The notes: a model not told the origin generated them from the letters alone. DNA of 5,677 bases from Rhodospirillaceae bacterium (GCA_947458525.1 CANHAG010000104.1:1-5677); one strand, 5' to 3'; numbered from the stretch's first letter, positions 1-5,677 are shown. Made by a program: numbers and translations.

Positions 1-77
1 CCATGCACCATTTGCGTCTCCGGTTCGCATGCGGAAAAATCTTGCGCCTGCTGCGTGAATGCTTGCGTGCCGGTCAT
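1..77 (-). CDS. Possible start of a divergent gene, cut by the left edge
   Basis: A minus-strand ATG at 77-75 opens a frame that stays open to the window edge (25 codons, beginning MTGTQAFTQQ). It is preceded by AGGT with 8 nt of spacing, an acceptable ribosome site, and by an AT-richer stretch (about 88-110) that would suit a shared divergent promoter region. The visible peptide is polar, with many Gln and Thr, and shows no motif I recognise, so no function is proposed. The frame is too short to be convincing: 25 open codons can occur by chance, and the plus strand is also open here. It is listed because it is the best-supported explanation of the left flank. Confidence 0.3.
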   Translation of the reverse strand, partial: MTGTQAFTQQAQDFSACEPETQMVH

Positions 78-137
78 GCTGTGCTACCTAGATTTTTGAT
101 TAGTAACCATACCCGCCCGCAAAAGCGAAGCAAGCAG

Positions 138-815
138 ATGTTCGGAAAAAACCCCAAACGCCCACCCGTCAGAAGCGACGGAATGACCCTCGATATTCAG
201 GAAATTTTCGCCACGCTTCAGGGCGAAGGGCCTTATGCTGGCTGGCCGGCGGTGTTTCTGCGGCTGGGCGGCTGTAACCTTGCCTGCAGCTTCTGCGATA
301 CGGAATTTGAGTCATTCCGCAGCCATGCACTTACGGAAGTGCTCGCTGAAATTTCCCGGCTCGCTGCGAATGCAGCCGGGGAGCGTGTGCGCCCGCTGGT
401 GGTGATTACGGGCGGTGAGCCGCTGCGCCAGAACATCGCCCCGTTATGCGAGGCGCTGCTTGCGGCGGGGTTCACACCACAGATTGAAACCAACGGCACG
501 CTTTATCAGGAGTTGCCGGCGGGGGTTCAGATCATCTGTTCCCCCAAAATCAGCGGGGGGCGCTACCACCCCCTGCATCCGGAACTGCTTACACGCATTA
601 CGGCGCTTAAATTTCTCGTGAGTGCAGAAGCTGGCGAGTATCACGCGCCGGGAGAGGTGGGGCAGACCGTCCACCAGATTCCTGTCTATGTGCAGCCGAT
701 TGATGCTTATGATGAAGCAAAAAACCGCGCCAACCGGGCGCATGCACTGCAACTTGCTGAATCCTACGGCTACCGGCTGTCGCTCCAGACCCACAAATTA
801 CTGGGGATTCCATGA
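138..815 (+). CDS. queE: 7-carboxy-7-deazaguanine synthase (radical SAM)
   Basis: QueE is a cytosolic radical-SAM enzyme that rearranges 6-carboxy-5,6,7,8-tetrahydropterin to 7-carboxy-7-deazaguanine in queuosine precursor synthesis. The 225-residue product has the cluster motif CX3CX2C (C46, C50, C53 within [11 protein letters not shown]), preceded by LQGEGP (27-32), the substrate-binding signature of the family. It also has TGGEP (91-95, SAM binding), ETNGT (117-121), SPK (135-137) and the family-typical ending QTHKLLGIP. The frame is open back to position 3, but the ATG at 138 gives [10 protein letters not shown], which from memory is a common N-terminus of alphaproteobacterial QueE. The ATG at 183 (residue 16) is a less likely alternative. 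The ribosome site before 138 is weak (purine-rich AAGCAAG). The stop overlaps the queC start as ATGA, implying translational coupling. Function is confident; the exact start less so. Confidence 0.95.
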   Translation: MFGKNPKRPPVRSDGMTLDIQEIFATLQGEGPYAGWPAVFLRLGGCNLACSFCDTEFESFRSHALTEVLAEISRLAANAAGERVRPLVVITGGEPLRQNIAPLCEALLAAGFTPQIETNGTLYQELPAGVQIICSPKISGGRYHPLHPELLTRITALKFLVSAEAGEYHAPGEVGQTVHQIPVYVQPIDAYDEAKNRANRAHALQLAESYGYRLSLQTHKLLGIP

Positions 816-1486
816 AAAAAGCGGTGATACTCCTTTCTGGCGGGCTTGATTCCGCCACCACGCTGGCGATTGCCACATCGCAGGGCTATGATTGCTACGC
901 GCTTAGTTTCCGCTACGGCCAGCGCCACGCGGTGGAGCTGGAATCGGCACGGAAGGTCGCGGCCAGTATGGGCGTTGCCGAACATAAAATCATTGATATT
1001 GACCTGCGCGCATTTGGCGGCTCAGCCCTCACCGATGATATCGCCGTGCCCAAATCGCGCAGAGTGGAAGAAATCAGCCAGAGCATTCCCATCACCTATG
1101 TTCCCGCGCGCAATACGATTTTTCTAAGCTTCGCACTCGCCTGGGCTGAAGTGCTTCAGGCCTGCGATATTTTTATTGGCGTGAATGCGCTTGATTATTC
1201 CGGCTACCCGGATTGCCGGCCGGATTTCATTGAGGCTTTTGAAAAAATGGCGAACCTCGCCACCGCCGCCGGGGTTGGCGGTCAGGCCATGCGCATCCAC
1301 ACGCCCATTATTGCCATGAACAAGGCAGAGATTATACGCGAAGGCTTGCGGCTTGGCGTTGATTATTCGCTCACCATGAGCTGCTATGATCCGACCGGTG
1401 AAGGTAAGCCCTGCGGACACTGCGATAGTTGCCTGCTTCGTGCCAAGGGATTTGCCGAGAATAACAGAAAAGACCCGGCGCTATAG
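812..1486 (+). CDS. queC: 7-cyano-7-deazaguanine synthase (preQ0 synthase)
   Basis: QueC converts 7-carboxy-7-deazaguanine to preQ0 using ATP and ammonia, the step after QueE. The 224-residue protein begins with a PP-loop ATP-pyrophosphatase motif, [11 protein letters not shown] (SGGLDS at 9-14). The family motif around YVPARNTIF (about 96-104) follows, then [17 protein letters not shown] in the middle. The C-terminus carries the zinc site: C191, C201, C204 and C207 (CX9CX2CX2C). Length is normal for the family and all key residues are present. The ATG overlaps the queE stop in an ATGA junction and is preceded by a short SD-like GGGGAT at 803-807. A 32-bp gap separates it from queF, so the three genes very likely form one operon. 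Confidence 0.97.
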   Translation: MKKAVILLSGGLDSATTLAIATSQGYDCYALSFRYGQRHAVELESARKVAASMGVAEHKIIDIDLRAFGGSALTDDIAVPKSRRVEEISQSIPITYVPARNTIFLSFALAWAEVLQACDIFIGVNALDYSGYPDCRPDFIEAFEKMANLATAAGVGGQAMRIHTPIIAMNKAEIIREGLRLGVDYSLTMSCYDPTGEGKPCGHCDSCLLRAKGFAENNRKDPAL

Positions 1487-1518
1487 ACAATAACTTCAAG
1501 AGGCGATAACAAAAGTCA

Positions 1519-1974
1519 ATGACGGGCGAACAACTCACCCAACTTGGGCAATTAACGGCGCTGCCTTCTTCACCGGAACTGGCGGTGCTTGAGCGCGTGG
1601 AAAACCCTCACCCGAATCTTGATTATCTTGTGCGCTTCACGGCGCCGGAATTTACCTCGCTCTGCCCCAAAACCGGCCAGCCGGATTTTGCCCATCTGGT
1701 GCTGGATTATGTTCCGCGGCAATGGATTGTGGAGAGCAAATCCCTCAAACTTTTTCTGCACAGCTTCCGCAATCACGGGGCATTTCATGAGGATTGCACG
1801 CTCGCCATCGCCAGCCGTGTGATGGAGGCCATTGAGCCAAGCTGGCTACGCATTGGCGGCTACTGGTATCCGCGCGGCGGCATGCCGATTGATGTGTTTT
1901 ACCAAAGCGGTAAGCCGCCTGAAAATCTCTGGCTGCCGGAACAAGCCGTTGCGCCTTATCGCGGGCGGGGATAA
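1519..1974 (+). CDS. queF: NADPH-dependent 7-cyano-7-deazaguanine reductase, short form
   Basis: QueF reduces the nitrile of preQ0 to the aminomethyl group of preQ1, the base that tRNA-guanine transglycosylase inserts. At 151 residues this is the short, single-domain (YkvM-like) tunnel-fold form rather than the long two-domain E. coli type. Cys49 in [14 protein letters not shown] is the expected nucleophile forming the thioimide with preQ0, and Asp56 is the expected general acid. ESKSLK (72-77) is the diagnostic QueF motif for NADPH binding, and FHED (89-92) supplies the substrate-contacting His and Glu. ATG 1519 is the first usable start after an in-frame TAA at 1507; a purine-rich AAGAGG lies 15 nt upstream, which is somewhat far. 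It is the last visible gene of the que cluster and meets trpA tail to tail. Confidence 0.97.
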   Translation: MTGEQLTQLGQLTALPSSPELAVLERVENPHPNLDYLVRFTAPEFTSLCPKTGQPDFAHLVLDYVPRQWIVESKSLKLFLHSFRNHGAFHEDCTLAIASRVMEAIEPSWLRIGGYWYPRGGMPIDVFYQSGKPPENLWLPEQAVAPYRGRG

Positions 1975-1982
1975 TCAGGCCA

Positions 1983-2768
1983 TTAGCTTCCGCGCAGTGA
2001 GGCGACAAATTCCATGACTTTCGCCGGGTCGCCCTGATGTCTGGCAATGGCTTCAACCAGTGCGGAGCCGACCACCACCCCATCTGCTATATTACCAATC
2101 GCCTTCACCTGCTCAGCGGTTTTAATGCCGAAGCCAACCGCAATCGGTAAATTCGTCACCGCGCGAATGGCAGCGATATTTTCTGCAATCTCCTCTGTGG
2201 CCGCAGCGCCTGCGCCGGTAATACCCGCAATCGAGATGTAATACAGATAGCCGCTTGCGTTTTTGGTCAGTAACGGCAGGCGATCCGGAATGGAGGTTGG
2301 CGCAATCAGGCGGATGAGCGCAATACCCGCCTGCTCAAGCGGGGGTAACACCTCGCCCGCTTCTTCCGGCGGCAGATCAACGATAATCACCCCGTCCACC
2401 CCCGACGCATGGGCGTCACGCGCGAATTTTTCAATTCCGTAGCGATAGATGGGGTTATAATATCCCATCAGCACCAGCGCGGTTTCGGCATGTTCAGCGC
2501 GGAATTTTCTGGCAAGTTCCAGCACGTTTTTTAGCGTGGCTCCGGCCTTGAGCGCGCGCAGCCCTGCGGCTTGAATCACTTTGCCATCCGCCATCGGGTC
2601 GGAAAATGGAATGCCAAGCTCGATGATATCTGCGCCCGCGCCGGGTAAGGCAGAAAGCAGTCTGGCGCAGGCTTCAACATTCGGATCTCCCCCCATAATG
2701 AAGGGGATAAATGCCGCGCGCTGCTCGCGCGATGCTTTCGCAAATGCATTGCTGATGCGAGCGCTCAT
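1983..2768 (-). CDS. trpA: Tryptophan synthase alpha subunit
   Basis: TrpA cleaves indole-3-glycerol phosphate to indole and glyceraldehyde-3-phosphate and passes indole through a tunnel to TrpB in the alpha2-beta2 complex. The 261-residue TIM barrel shows the early FIMGGDP motif (23-29) and the catalytic block [16 protein letters not shown]. In that block Glu50 and Asp61 correspond to the general acid/base residues E49 and D60 of the Salmonella enzyme. [34 protein letters not shown] and VGFGIKT follow in family order, including the phosphate-binding loops. The start ATG overlaps the trpB stop as ATGA, and a G-rich GGGGGCGGG stretch precedes it. It is the promoter-distal gene of trpFBA and ends 8 bp from queF on the other strand. 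In many alphaproteobacteria accD would follow; here synteny switches to the que genes. Confidence 0.98.
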   Translation of the reverse strand: MSARISNAFAKASREQRAAFIPFIMGGDPNVEACARLLSALPGAGADIIELGIPFSDPMADGKVIQAAGLRALKAGATLKNVLELARKFRAEHAETALVLMGYYNPIYRYGIEKFARDAHASGVDGVIIVDLPPEEAGEVLPPLEQAGIALIRLIAPTSIPDRLPLLTKNASGYLYYISIAGITGAGAAATEEIAENIAAIRAVTNLPIAVGFGIKTAEQVKAIGNIADGVVVGSALVEAIARHQGDPAKVMEFVASLRGS

Positions 2769-3961
2769 AGCCCGCCCCCAAGCGCCTGGGCGACGGTGAA
2801 AATATCCTTATCGCCCCGGCCGCAGAGATTCATCACCAGCAGATGATCGTTCGGTAAAGATGGCGCAGAGGCAATAACATGGGCAAGTGCATGGCTTGGC
2901 TCAAGTGCGGGAAGAATCCCCTCAAGCCGCGCCAGAGTTTGAAAGGCGGCGAGCGCCTCATCATCGGTCGCGCTTACATATTCCACACGACCGGAATCTT
3001 TCAAAAACGCATGTTCGGGGCCGATACCGGGATAATCAAGCCCGGCAGAAATCGAATGGGCTTCTTCAATCTGCCCGTCTCCCGTTTGCAGCAGATAGGT
3101 GCGGCAGCCATGCAGCACACCGGGCGCGCCAAGCGCGAGAGACGCCGCGTGCGCATGCGTTTTGAGCCCTTTTCCCGCCGCTTCCACACCAACAAGCTTT
3201 ACCTGTTTATCTTCAAGAAATGGATGAAACAGCCCTATCGCGTTGGAGCCGCCGCCGATACAGGCCACAAGCGAATCCGGCAATCGGCCTTCGCGCGCTT
3301 GCATCTGCGCCTTCGTTTCTTCGCCGATTACGGATTGAAAATCTCTCACCATCATGGGGAATGGGTGGGGGCCGGCGGCCGTGCCAATCAGATAATAGGT
3401 ATCGGCCACATTCGTCACCCAGTCGCGCAGCGCCTCGTTCATGGCGTCTTTGAGTGTGCCGTTTCCGGCGGTCACGGGCACGATCTGCGCCCCGAGTAGC
3501 TTCATACGGAAGACATTGGGCTTTTGCCGCTCAATATCTTTCGCGCCCATATAGACAACGCATTTCAGGCCGAACCGCGCGCAGACCGTGGCGGTTGCAA
3601 CCCCATGCTGGCCTGCGCCGGTTTCGGCGATGATGCGGGTTTTACCCATGCGCAGAGCAAGCAGAATCTGCCCGATGCAGTTATTGATTTTATGCGCGCC
3701 GGTATGGTTCAGCTCGTCGCGCTTGAAATAGATTTTTGCCCCGCCCAGTTCCGCCGTCAGGCGCTCGGCAAAATAAAGTGGCGAGGGGCGCCCCACATAG
3801 TGGTTCAGCAGATCTGCAAACTGGCGCCTGAAGCCCGCATCCTCGCGCATCGCGTTATAGGCACGCTCCACCTCTAAAATAAGGGGCATGAGGGTCTCGG
3901 CAACATAGCGGCCGCCATAAATGCCGAAATGGCCGGATTGATCGGGCTGGGGAATGTTCAT
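2765..3961 (-). CDS. trpB: Tryptophan synthase beta subunit (PLP enzyme)
   Basis: TrpB condenses indole delivered by TrpA with L-serine to make L-tryptophan, using pyridoxal phosphate. The 398-residue protein starts with the typical [15 protein letters not shown] segment (12-26). HTGAHKINN contains the Schiff-base Lys91, and ETGAGQHG contains Glu113, equivalent to catalytic E109 of Salmonella. [10 protein letters not shown] follows at 193-202, GGGSNA (236-241) binds the PLP phosphate, and [10 protein letters not shown] and the C-terminal LCGRGDKD are intact. Length and motif order are those of the standard TrpB1 type rather than TrpB2. The gene shares 4-bp ATGA overlaps with trpF upstream and trpA downstream, so translation of all three is probably coupled. 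A 206-codon open frame antisense to it is judged a composition artefact. Confidence 0.99.
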   Translation of the reverse strand: MNIPQPDQSGHFGIYGGRYVAETLMPLILEVERAYNAMREDAGFRRQFADLLNHYVGRPSPLYFAERLTAELGGAKIYFKRDELNHTGAHKINNCIGQILLALRMGKTRIIAETGAGQHGVATATVCARFGLKCVVYMGAKDIERQKPNVFRMKLLGAQIVPVTAGNGTLKDAMNEALRDWVTNVADTYYLIGTAAGPHPFPMMVRDFQSVIGEETKAQMQAREGRLPDSLVACIGGGSNAIGLFHPFLEDKQVKLVGVEAAGKGLKTHAHAASLALGAPGVLHGCRTYLLQTGDGQIEEAHSISAGLDYPGIGPEHAFLKDSGRVEYVSATDDEALAAFQTLARLEGILPALEPSHALAHVIASAPSLPNDHLLVMNLCGRGDKDIFTVAQALGGGL

Positions 3962-4593
3962 GCCCGGGGTTCTAACACGGCCTTATTGAAAGCGGCAATC
4001 TTTTCGAGGGATTTTTCACCCGGCCGCGCTTCAATACCGCTTGAGACATCCACCGCTTTAGCACCAGTGATACCTATGGCGCGGGCGACATTTTCGGCCG
4101 TCAACCCACCCGCTAAAAACCAGGGAACCGGCAGATTTATGCCCGTAAGCAGCGACCAGTCAAACGCCTCACCGCTGCCACCGGCAAGGGTATCGTGTCT
4201 GGTATCGAAAAGAATACTATCCGCGGCTGTGGCGAGGTGATGCGCTGGTAAGATATCTTCGGATGTTTTGACGGATACTCCCGCAATCACCGGAATGCCG
4301 GTATGCTCCTTAATCGCAGTAATCCGTGCCGCATCGGTGATGCCATGCACCTGCCAGTAATCCGGCCGGAAATGTTTCAGAATTACATCAAGGGTTGCAT
4401 CGCTGGGGTTCACCAGCACCACCACGGATTTCACCGGTGGCGGAATGGTGGCTGCAAGCGCCGCCATCACCGGAAGTTCAAGATGGCGCGGGGAGGAAGG
4501 GTGATAGACCAGCCCCACGAAAGACGCACCCGTTGCGGCGGCCAGAGCAATTTCCTGCGCCCGTTTCAACCCACAATTTTTAATGAGAATCAT
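3958..4593 (-). CDS. trpF: Phosphoribosylanthranilate isomerase
   Basis: TrpF isomerises N-(5-phosphoribosyl)anthranilate to the 1-deoxyribulose form (CdRP), an Amadori rearrangement that feeds indole-3-glycerol phosphate synthase. The 211-residue TIM barrel has catalytic Cys7 (IKNCGLKR, usually KICG) and [12 protein letters not shown] (27-38). QVHG (81-84; QLHG in most family members) and ILFDTRHD with general acid Asp130 follow. GGSGEAFDW comes next, then [11 protein letters not shown] and DVSSGIE for phosphate binding. ATG 4593 is the only sensible start: an in-frame TAG lies at 4602-4600, and the Met sits the usual few residues before the catalytic Cys. The G-rich AGGCGGGG directly abutting the ATG is too close to be a good ribosome site, so initiation probably depends on the coupled short frame ending at this ATG. 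The stop overlaps trpB (ATGA). Confidence 0.97.
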   Translation of the reverse strand: MILIKNCGLKRAQEIALAAATGASFVGLVYHPSSPRHLELPVMAALAATIPPPVKSVVVLVNPSDATLDVILKHFRPDYWQVHGITDAARITAIKEHTGIPVIAGVSVKTSEDILPAHHLATAADSILFDTRHDTLAGGSGEAFDWSLLTGINLPVPWFLAGGLTAENVARAIGITGAKAVDVSSGIEARPGEKSLEKIAAFNKAVLEPRA

Positions 4594-4610
4594 CCCCGCC
4601 TATGGATCAT
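4590..4610 (-). CDS. Putative 6-codon minicistron coupled to trpF
   Basis: An ATG at 4610-4608 has a textbook Shine-Dalgarno AGGAGG (4624-4619) at 8-nt spacing, the best ribosome site in the window. Its frame encodes MIHRRG and stops at TGA 4592-4590, which overlaps the trpF ATG (4593-4591) as ATGA, the same junction used between trpF/trpB and trpB/trpA. I infer that ribosomes load here and re-initiate on trpF, which has no well-spaced site of its own. The peptide has no Trp codon and contains consecutive AGG and CGG Arg codons. A peptide function is not implied. It could instead be a by-product of a chance AGGAGG near trpF, so confidence is moderate. Confidence 0.45.
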   Translation of the reverse strand: MIHRRG

Positions 4611-4614
4611 CCGG

Positions 4615-4656
4615 TTATCCTCCTGCGCTGAAGCTGCGCAGGTCAGGCCGGATCAT
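4615..4656 (-). CDS. Possible 13-codon frame overlapping the ihfB stop
   Basis: The ihfB stop (TGA 4658-4656) overlaps an ATG (4656-4654) as TGATG. The frame encodes MIRPDLRSFSAGG and ends at TAA 4617-4615, only 4 nt before the ATG of the 6-codon frame. The stretch preceding it, GAAAGAG (4665-4659), is a weak ribosome site, so translation would rely on ribosomes terminating on ihfB. The AGGAGG of the next frame lies in its last codons. It has no recognisable product. If used, its role would be to carry ribosomes across the gap. It is weaker than the 6-codon frame and might be chance. Confidence 0.25.
   Translation of the reverse strand: MIRPDLRSFSAGG
4619..4624 (-). promoter_or_regulatory. 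Perfect Shine-Dalgarno AGGAGG upstream of trpF
   Basis: AGGAGG reads on the minus strand 8 nt before the ATG at 4610. It lies 25 nt before the annotated trpF ATG, too far to serve that start directly. It therefore points to the short frame as the true ribosome entry point. It lies in the stem of the predicted hairpin spanning 4605-4657. Confidence 0.6.
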
Positions 4657-4949
4657 CACTCTTTCGGCATCACGTTCATGACACGTTCGCGCAGCTCTTT
4701 TCCGGTACGGAAATAAATGGCACTGCGCGTACCAACGGAAACCATGGTACCGTTCTTCGGGTTGCGGGCGGCGCGCGCCTCACGCGTGCGCACTGAAAAT
4801 GCACCAAACCCGCGCAGCTCCACGCGGTTTCCCTCGGCGAGGGCTTTGGAAATTTCGTCAAACACCGTGCCCACCAGCACCTCAATATCACGCTGATAGA
4901 GATGGGGGTAACGCTTGCTCAAACGCTGGATAAGTTCAGATCTCGTCAT
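4656..4949 (-). CDS. ihfB: Integration host factor beta subunit
   Basis: IhfB pairs with IhfA to form IHF, a nucleoid protein that bends DNA sharply in recombination, replication and transcription control. The 97-residue protein fits the DNABII fold. The start MTRSELIQRLSKRYPHL closely resembles E. coli IHF beta (MTKSELIERLA). RGFGAFSVR (46-54) begins the beta arm region, and RNPK (62-65) carries Pro64, which intercalates into DNA. IYFRTGKELRERV (78-90) is the C-terminal signature. The beginning and the GKELR ending favour IHF beta over HU. Its SD, GAGAGG, lies about 6 nt upstream of the ATG. It follows sppA by 34 bp and precedes trpF by 62 bp on the same strand, so read-through into trpFBA is likely. 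ihfA is not in the window. Confidence 0.95.
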   Translation of the reverse strand: MTRSELIQRLSKRYPHLYQRDIEVLVGTVFDEISKALAEGNRVELRGFGAFSVRTREARAARNPKNGTMVSVGTRSAIYFRTGKELRERVMNVMPKE

Positions 4950-4956
4950 TTTTCAC

Positions 4957-4972
4957 CTCTCAATTCAGAGAG
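4957..4972 (-). promoter_or_regulatory. Small hairpin covering the ihfB ribosome site
   Basis: In the minus-strand transcript CTCTC (4972-4968) pairs perfectly with GAGAG (4961-4957) across a 6-nt loop TGAATT. GAGAG is the core of the ihfB Shine-Dalgarno GAGAGGTG (4961-4954), with the ATG at 4949. A 5-bp stem is weak on its own. Formation would lower ihfB initiation unless ribosomes finishing sppA (stop 4986-4984, 11 nt upstream of the hairpin) open it. Confidence 0.35.
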
Positions 4973-4983
4973 TTAAACAGGGC

Positions 4984-5677
4984 TTAAGGATGCCAGATGC
5001 TAACCATTCCGTCAAGCGGAAGTGCAAGCGCACCCCGTAAAGGCGAAAGGGTAAGCTGTTCCAGTTTCTCAAGAAACGACTCAAACTCAGGCTCCGGCTC
5101 GATGTCACGCATCTCAAGATCGGTAGAAATTCTATGTTTTTTCTGAAGCCAGGCGCGGGCTTCCGCCTCGCCACCCAACCCGTCAATCAGCCCCATCTGA
5201 AACGCCTGATGACCGCTATAAATTCGCCCGTCAGCCAGTTCGAGCGCTTTTTCCTGCGAGAATTTACGGCGATCTGCCATCAGCGTCACAAAGAAATGGT
5301 AGGTATCATCCACGGTTTTTTGAATTGCTGCGCGTTCTTCCTCCGTCATCGGGCGGGTTAAGGAAGGCACGTCTTTCATGCTGCCGGATTTCACCGTCTC
5401 AGTCGTAATACCCAGTTTATCGGCCAGCCGGCTGACTTCAATCGATTCCAGCATTACCCCGACCGATCCGGTGATGGTGCTTTCACGTGCGAGCAGATGA
5501 TCTCCCCCCAGCGCCGCCATATAGCAGGCCGAAGCGCACAGTGCGCGCATCACGACTACTACCGGTTTTTGCTCTGAAAGTGCGCGCAGCCCGTGATAGA
5601 GTTCCTCCCCCGCCACGCCCTGACCACCCGGCGAATCCATCCAGATGATGGCGGCTTTTGCGTGCTCGTCTTCTAAA
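4984..5677 (-). CDS. sppA: Signal peptide peptidase SppA family serine protease, 5' end missing
   Basis: SppA is a membrane-anchored Ser/Lys protease that cuts signal peptides left after secretion. The visible part, 230 complete codons to the stop, is the C-terminal portion of the short single-domain (about 36 kDa) type. The N-terminal membrane anchor would lie beyond the right edge, and the Met at 5640 is internal (frame open upstream: AKAAIIWMDSPGGQG). IIWMDSPGG is the family motif before the active site. The nucleophile is probably the Ser at 5532-5530 in LCASACYMAALG, and TITGSVGVM follows. KSGSMKD contains the likely general base Lys at 5376-5374. The two are 52 residues apart, the spacing I recall for Ser147/Lys199 of Bacillus subtilis SppA. 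DGRIYSGHQAFQMGLIDGLGG is the usual C-terminal block. SACY replaces the more usual SGGY or SAGY. A SohB-type relative is a less likely alternative. Confidence 0.9.
   Translation of the reverse strand, partial: LEDEHAKAAIIWMDSPGGQGVAGEELYHGLRALSEQKPVVVVMRALCASACYMAALGGDHLLARESTITGSVGVMLESIEVSRLADKLGITTETVKSGSMKDVPSLTRPMTEEERAAIQKTVDDTYHFFVTLMADRRKFSQEKALELADGRIYSGHQAFQMGLIDGLGGEAEARAWLQKKHRISTDLEMRDIEPEPEFESFLEKLEQLTLSPLRGALALPLDGMVSIWHP

Larger units (their letters stand above)
4605..4657 (-). promoter_or_regulatory. Long imperfect hairpin in the ihfB-trpF gap
   Basis: Arms 4605-4614 and 4648-4657 pair over 10 positions with one C-C mismatch (4608/4654, plus-strand bases). Inside them, CCT 4619-4621 pairs with AGG 4645-4647. 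A perfect 7-bp stem, CCTGCGC (4622-4628) with GCGCAGG (4636-4642), closes a 7-nt loop. In the minus-strand transcript the 5' arm begins at the ihfB stop codon, and the 3' arm contains the AGGAGG and the ATG at 4610. No U-tract follows, so it is not a canonical intrinsic terminator. It could regulate translation of trpF, stabilise mRNA or be a dispersed palindromic repeat. Confidence 0.55.

Noticed and set aside
64..94. Sigma-70 promoter for queE
   Set aside because: TTGCGT-like -35 boxes pair only with poor -10 boxes (TACCTA at 16 nt) or at wrong spacing (TAGATT at 20 nt); not supportable.
1..99. Plus-strand Cys-rich frame ending at TGA 97-99, perhaps the tail of an upstream gene
   Set aside because: The peptide is cysteine-dense only because of repeated TGC in a GC-rich frame; no family resemblance.
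3..137. N-terminal extension of queE using the ATG at position 3
   Set aside because: The frame is open, but the added 45 residues are Arg/Leu-rich and unlike QueE, while the ATG at 138 gives a family-like [10 protein letters not shown] start.
1956..1974. TTATC/GATAA hairpin at the queF stop as a terminator
   Set aside because: The stem is only 5 AT-rich base pairs around a 9-nt loop, and no T-run follows on either strand.
2001..2033. GGCGAC/GTCGCC inverted repeat inside the end of trpA as a bidirectional terminator
   Set aside because: Six-bp stem with a 21-nt loop, inside coding sequence, and no T-run; expected by chance at this GC content.
2879..3499. 206-codon plus-strand open frame antisense to trpB
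   Set aside because: It lies wholly within a complete, motif-verified trpB; the peptide is basic and low-complexity with no motifs, as expected for an antisense shadow.
4605..4657. The ihfB-trpF hairpin as an intrinsic terminator or Trp attenuator
   Set aside because: No U-tract follows the stem on the minus strand, and neither short frame contains a Trp codon.
1..5677. tRNA, rRNA, CRISPR, insertion sequence or phage elements
   Set aside because: No cloverleaf, repeat array, transposase or long terminal inverted repeats were seen; almost all the sequence is housekeeping coding DNA.

Overview
The window looks like a compact, gene-dense stretch of an alphaproteobacterial chromosome of moderate GC content. 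The placement rests on protein character and gene order: an IHF beta gene lies between an sppA-type peptidase gene and trpF-trpB-trpA, an arrangement known from memory in Rhodospirillales-like and related alphaproteobacteria. QueE has the alphaproteobacterial style of N-terminus and a CX3CX2C radical-SAM motif. I cannot assign a genus. A trp operon and a queuosine-precursor pathway argue against an extremely reduced genome.

Layout. Plus strand, left: queE (138-815), queC (812-1486) and queF (1519-1974) make up most of the preQ1 branch of queuosine tRNA modification (CPH4 to CDG to preQ0 to preQ1). The queD step is not in the window. Minus strand, right, in transcription order: sppA (5' end beyond the right edge, stop at 4984), ihfB (4949-4656), trpF (4593-3958), trpB (3961-2765) and trpA (2768-1983). 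The two operons converge tail to tail with only 8 bp between the queF and trpA stop codons and no obvious terminator. The first 137 bases hold no certain gene; a minus-strand reading frame with a plausible ribosome site runs off the left edge.

How the genes work together. TrpF, TrpB and TrpA carry out the late steps of tryptophan synthesis. Their genes are joined by ATGA stop/start overlaps, as are queE and queC. ihfB encodes one half of the nucleoid and regulatory protein IHF, and SppA degrades leftover signal peptides in the membrane.

The most interesting structure is the 62-bp ihfB-trpF gap. It can be read as a chain of translation-coupled minicistrons. The ihfB stop overlaps the ATG of a 13-codon frame (TGATG). 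That frame stops 4 nt before a second ATG, which has a perfect AGGAGG at 8-nt spacing and opens a 6-codon frame. The stop of the second frame overlaps the trpF start (ATGA). The gap also folds into a long imperfect hairpin that buries the AGGAGG and the second ATG. No tryptophan codons are present, so this is not a classical trp attenuator. The reading is an inference from sequence and has not been tested.
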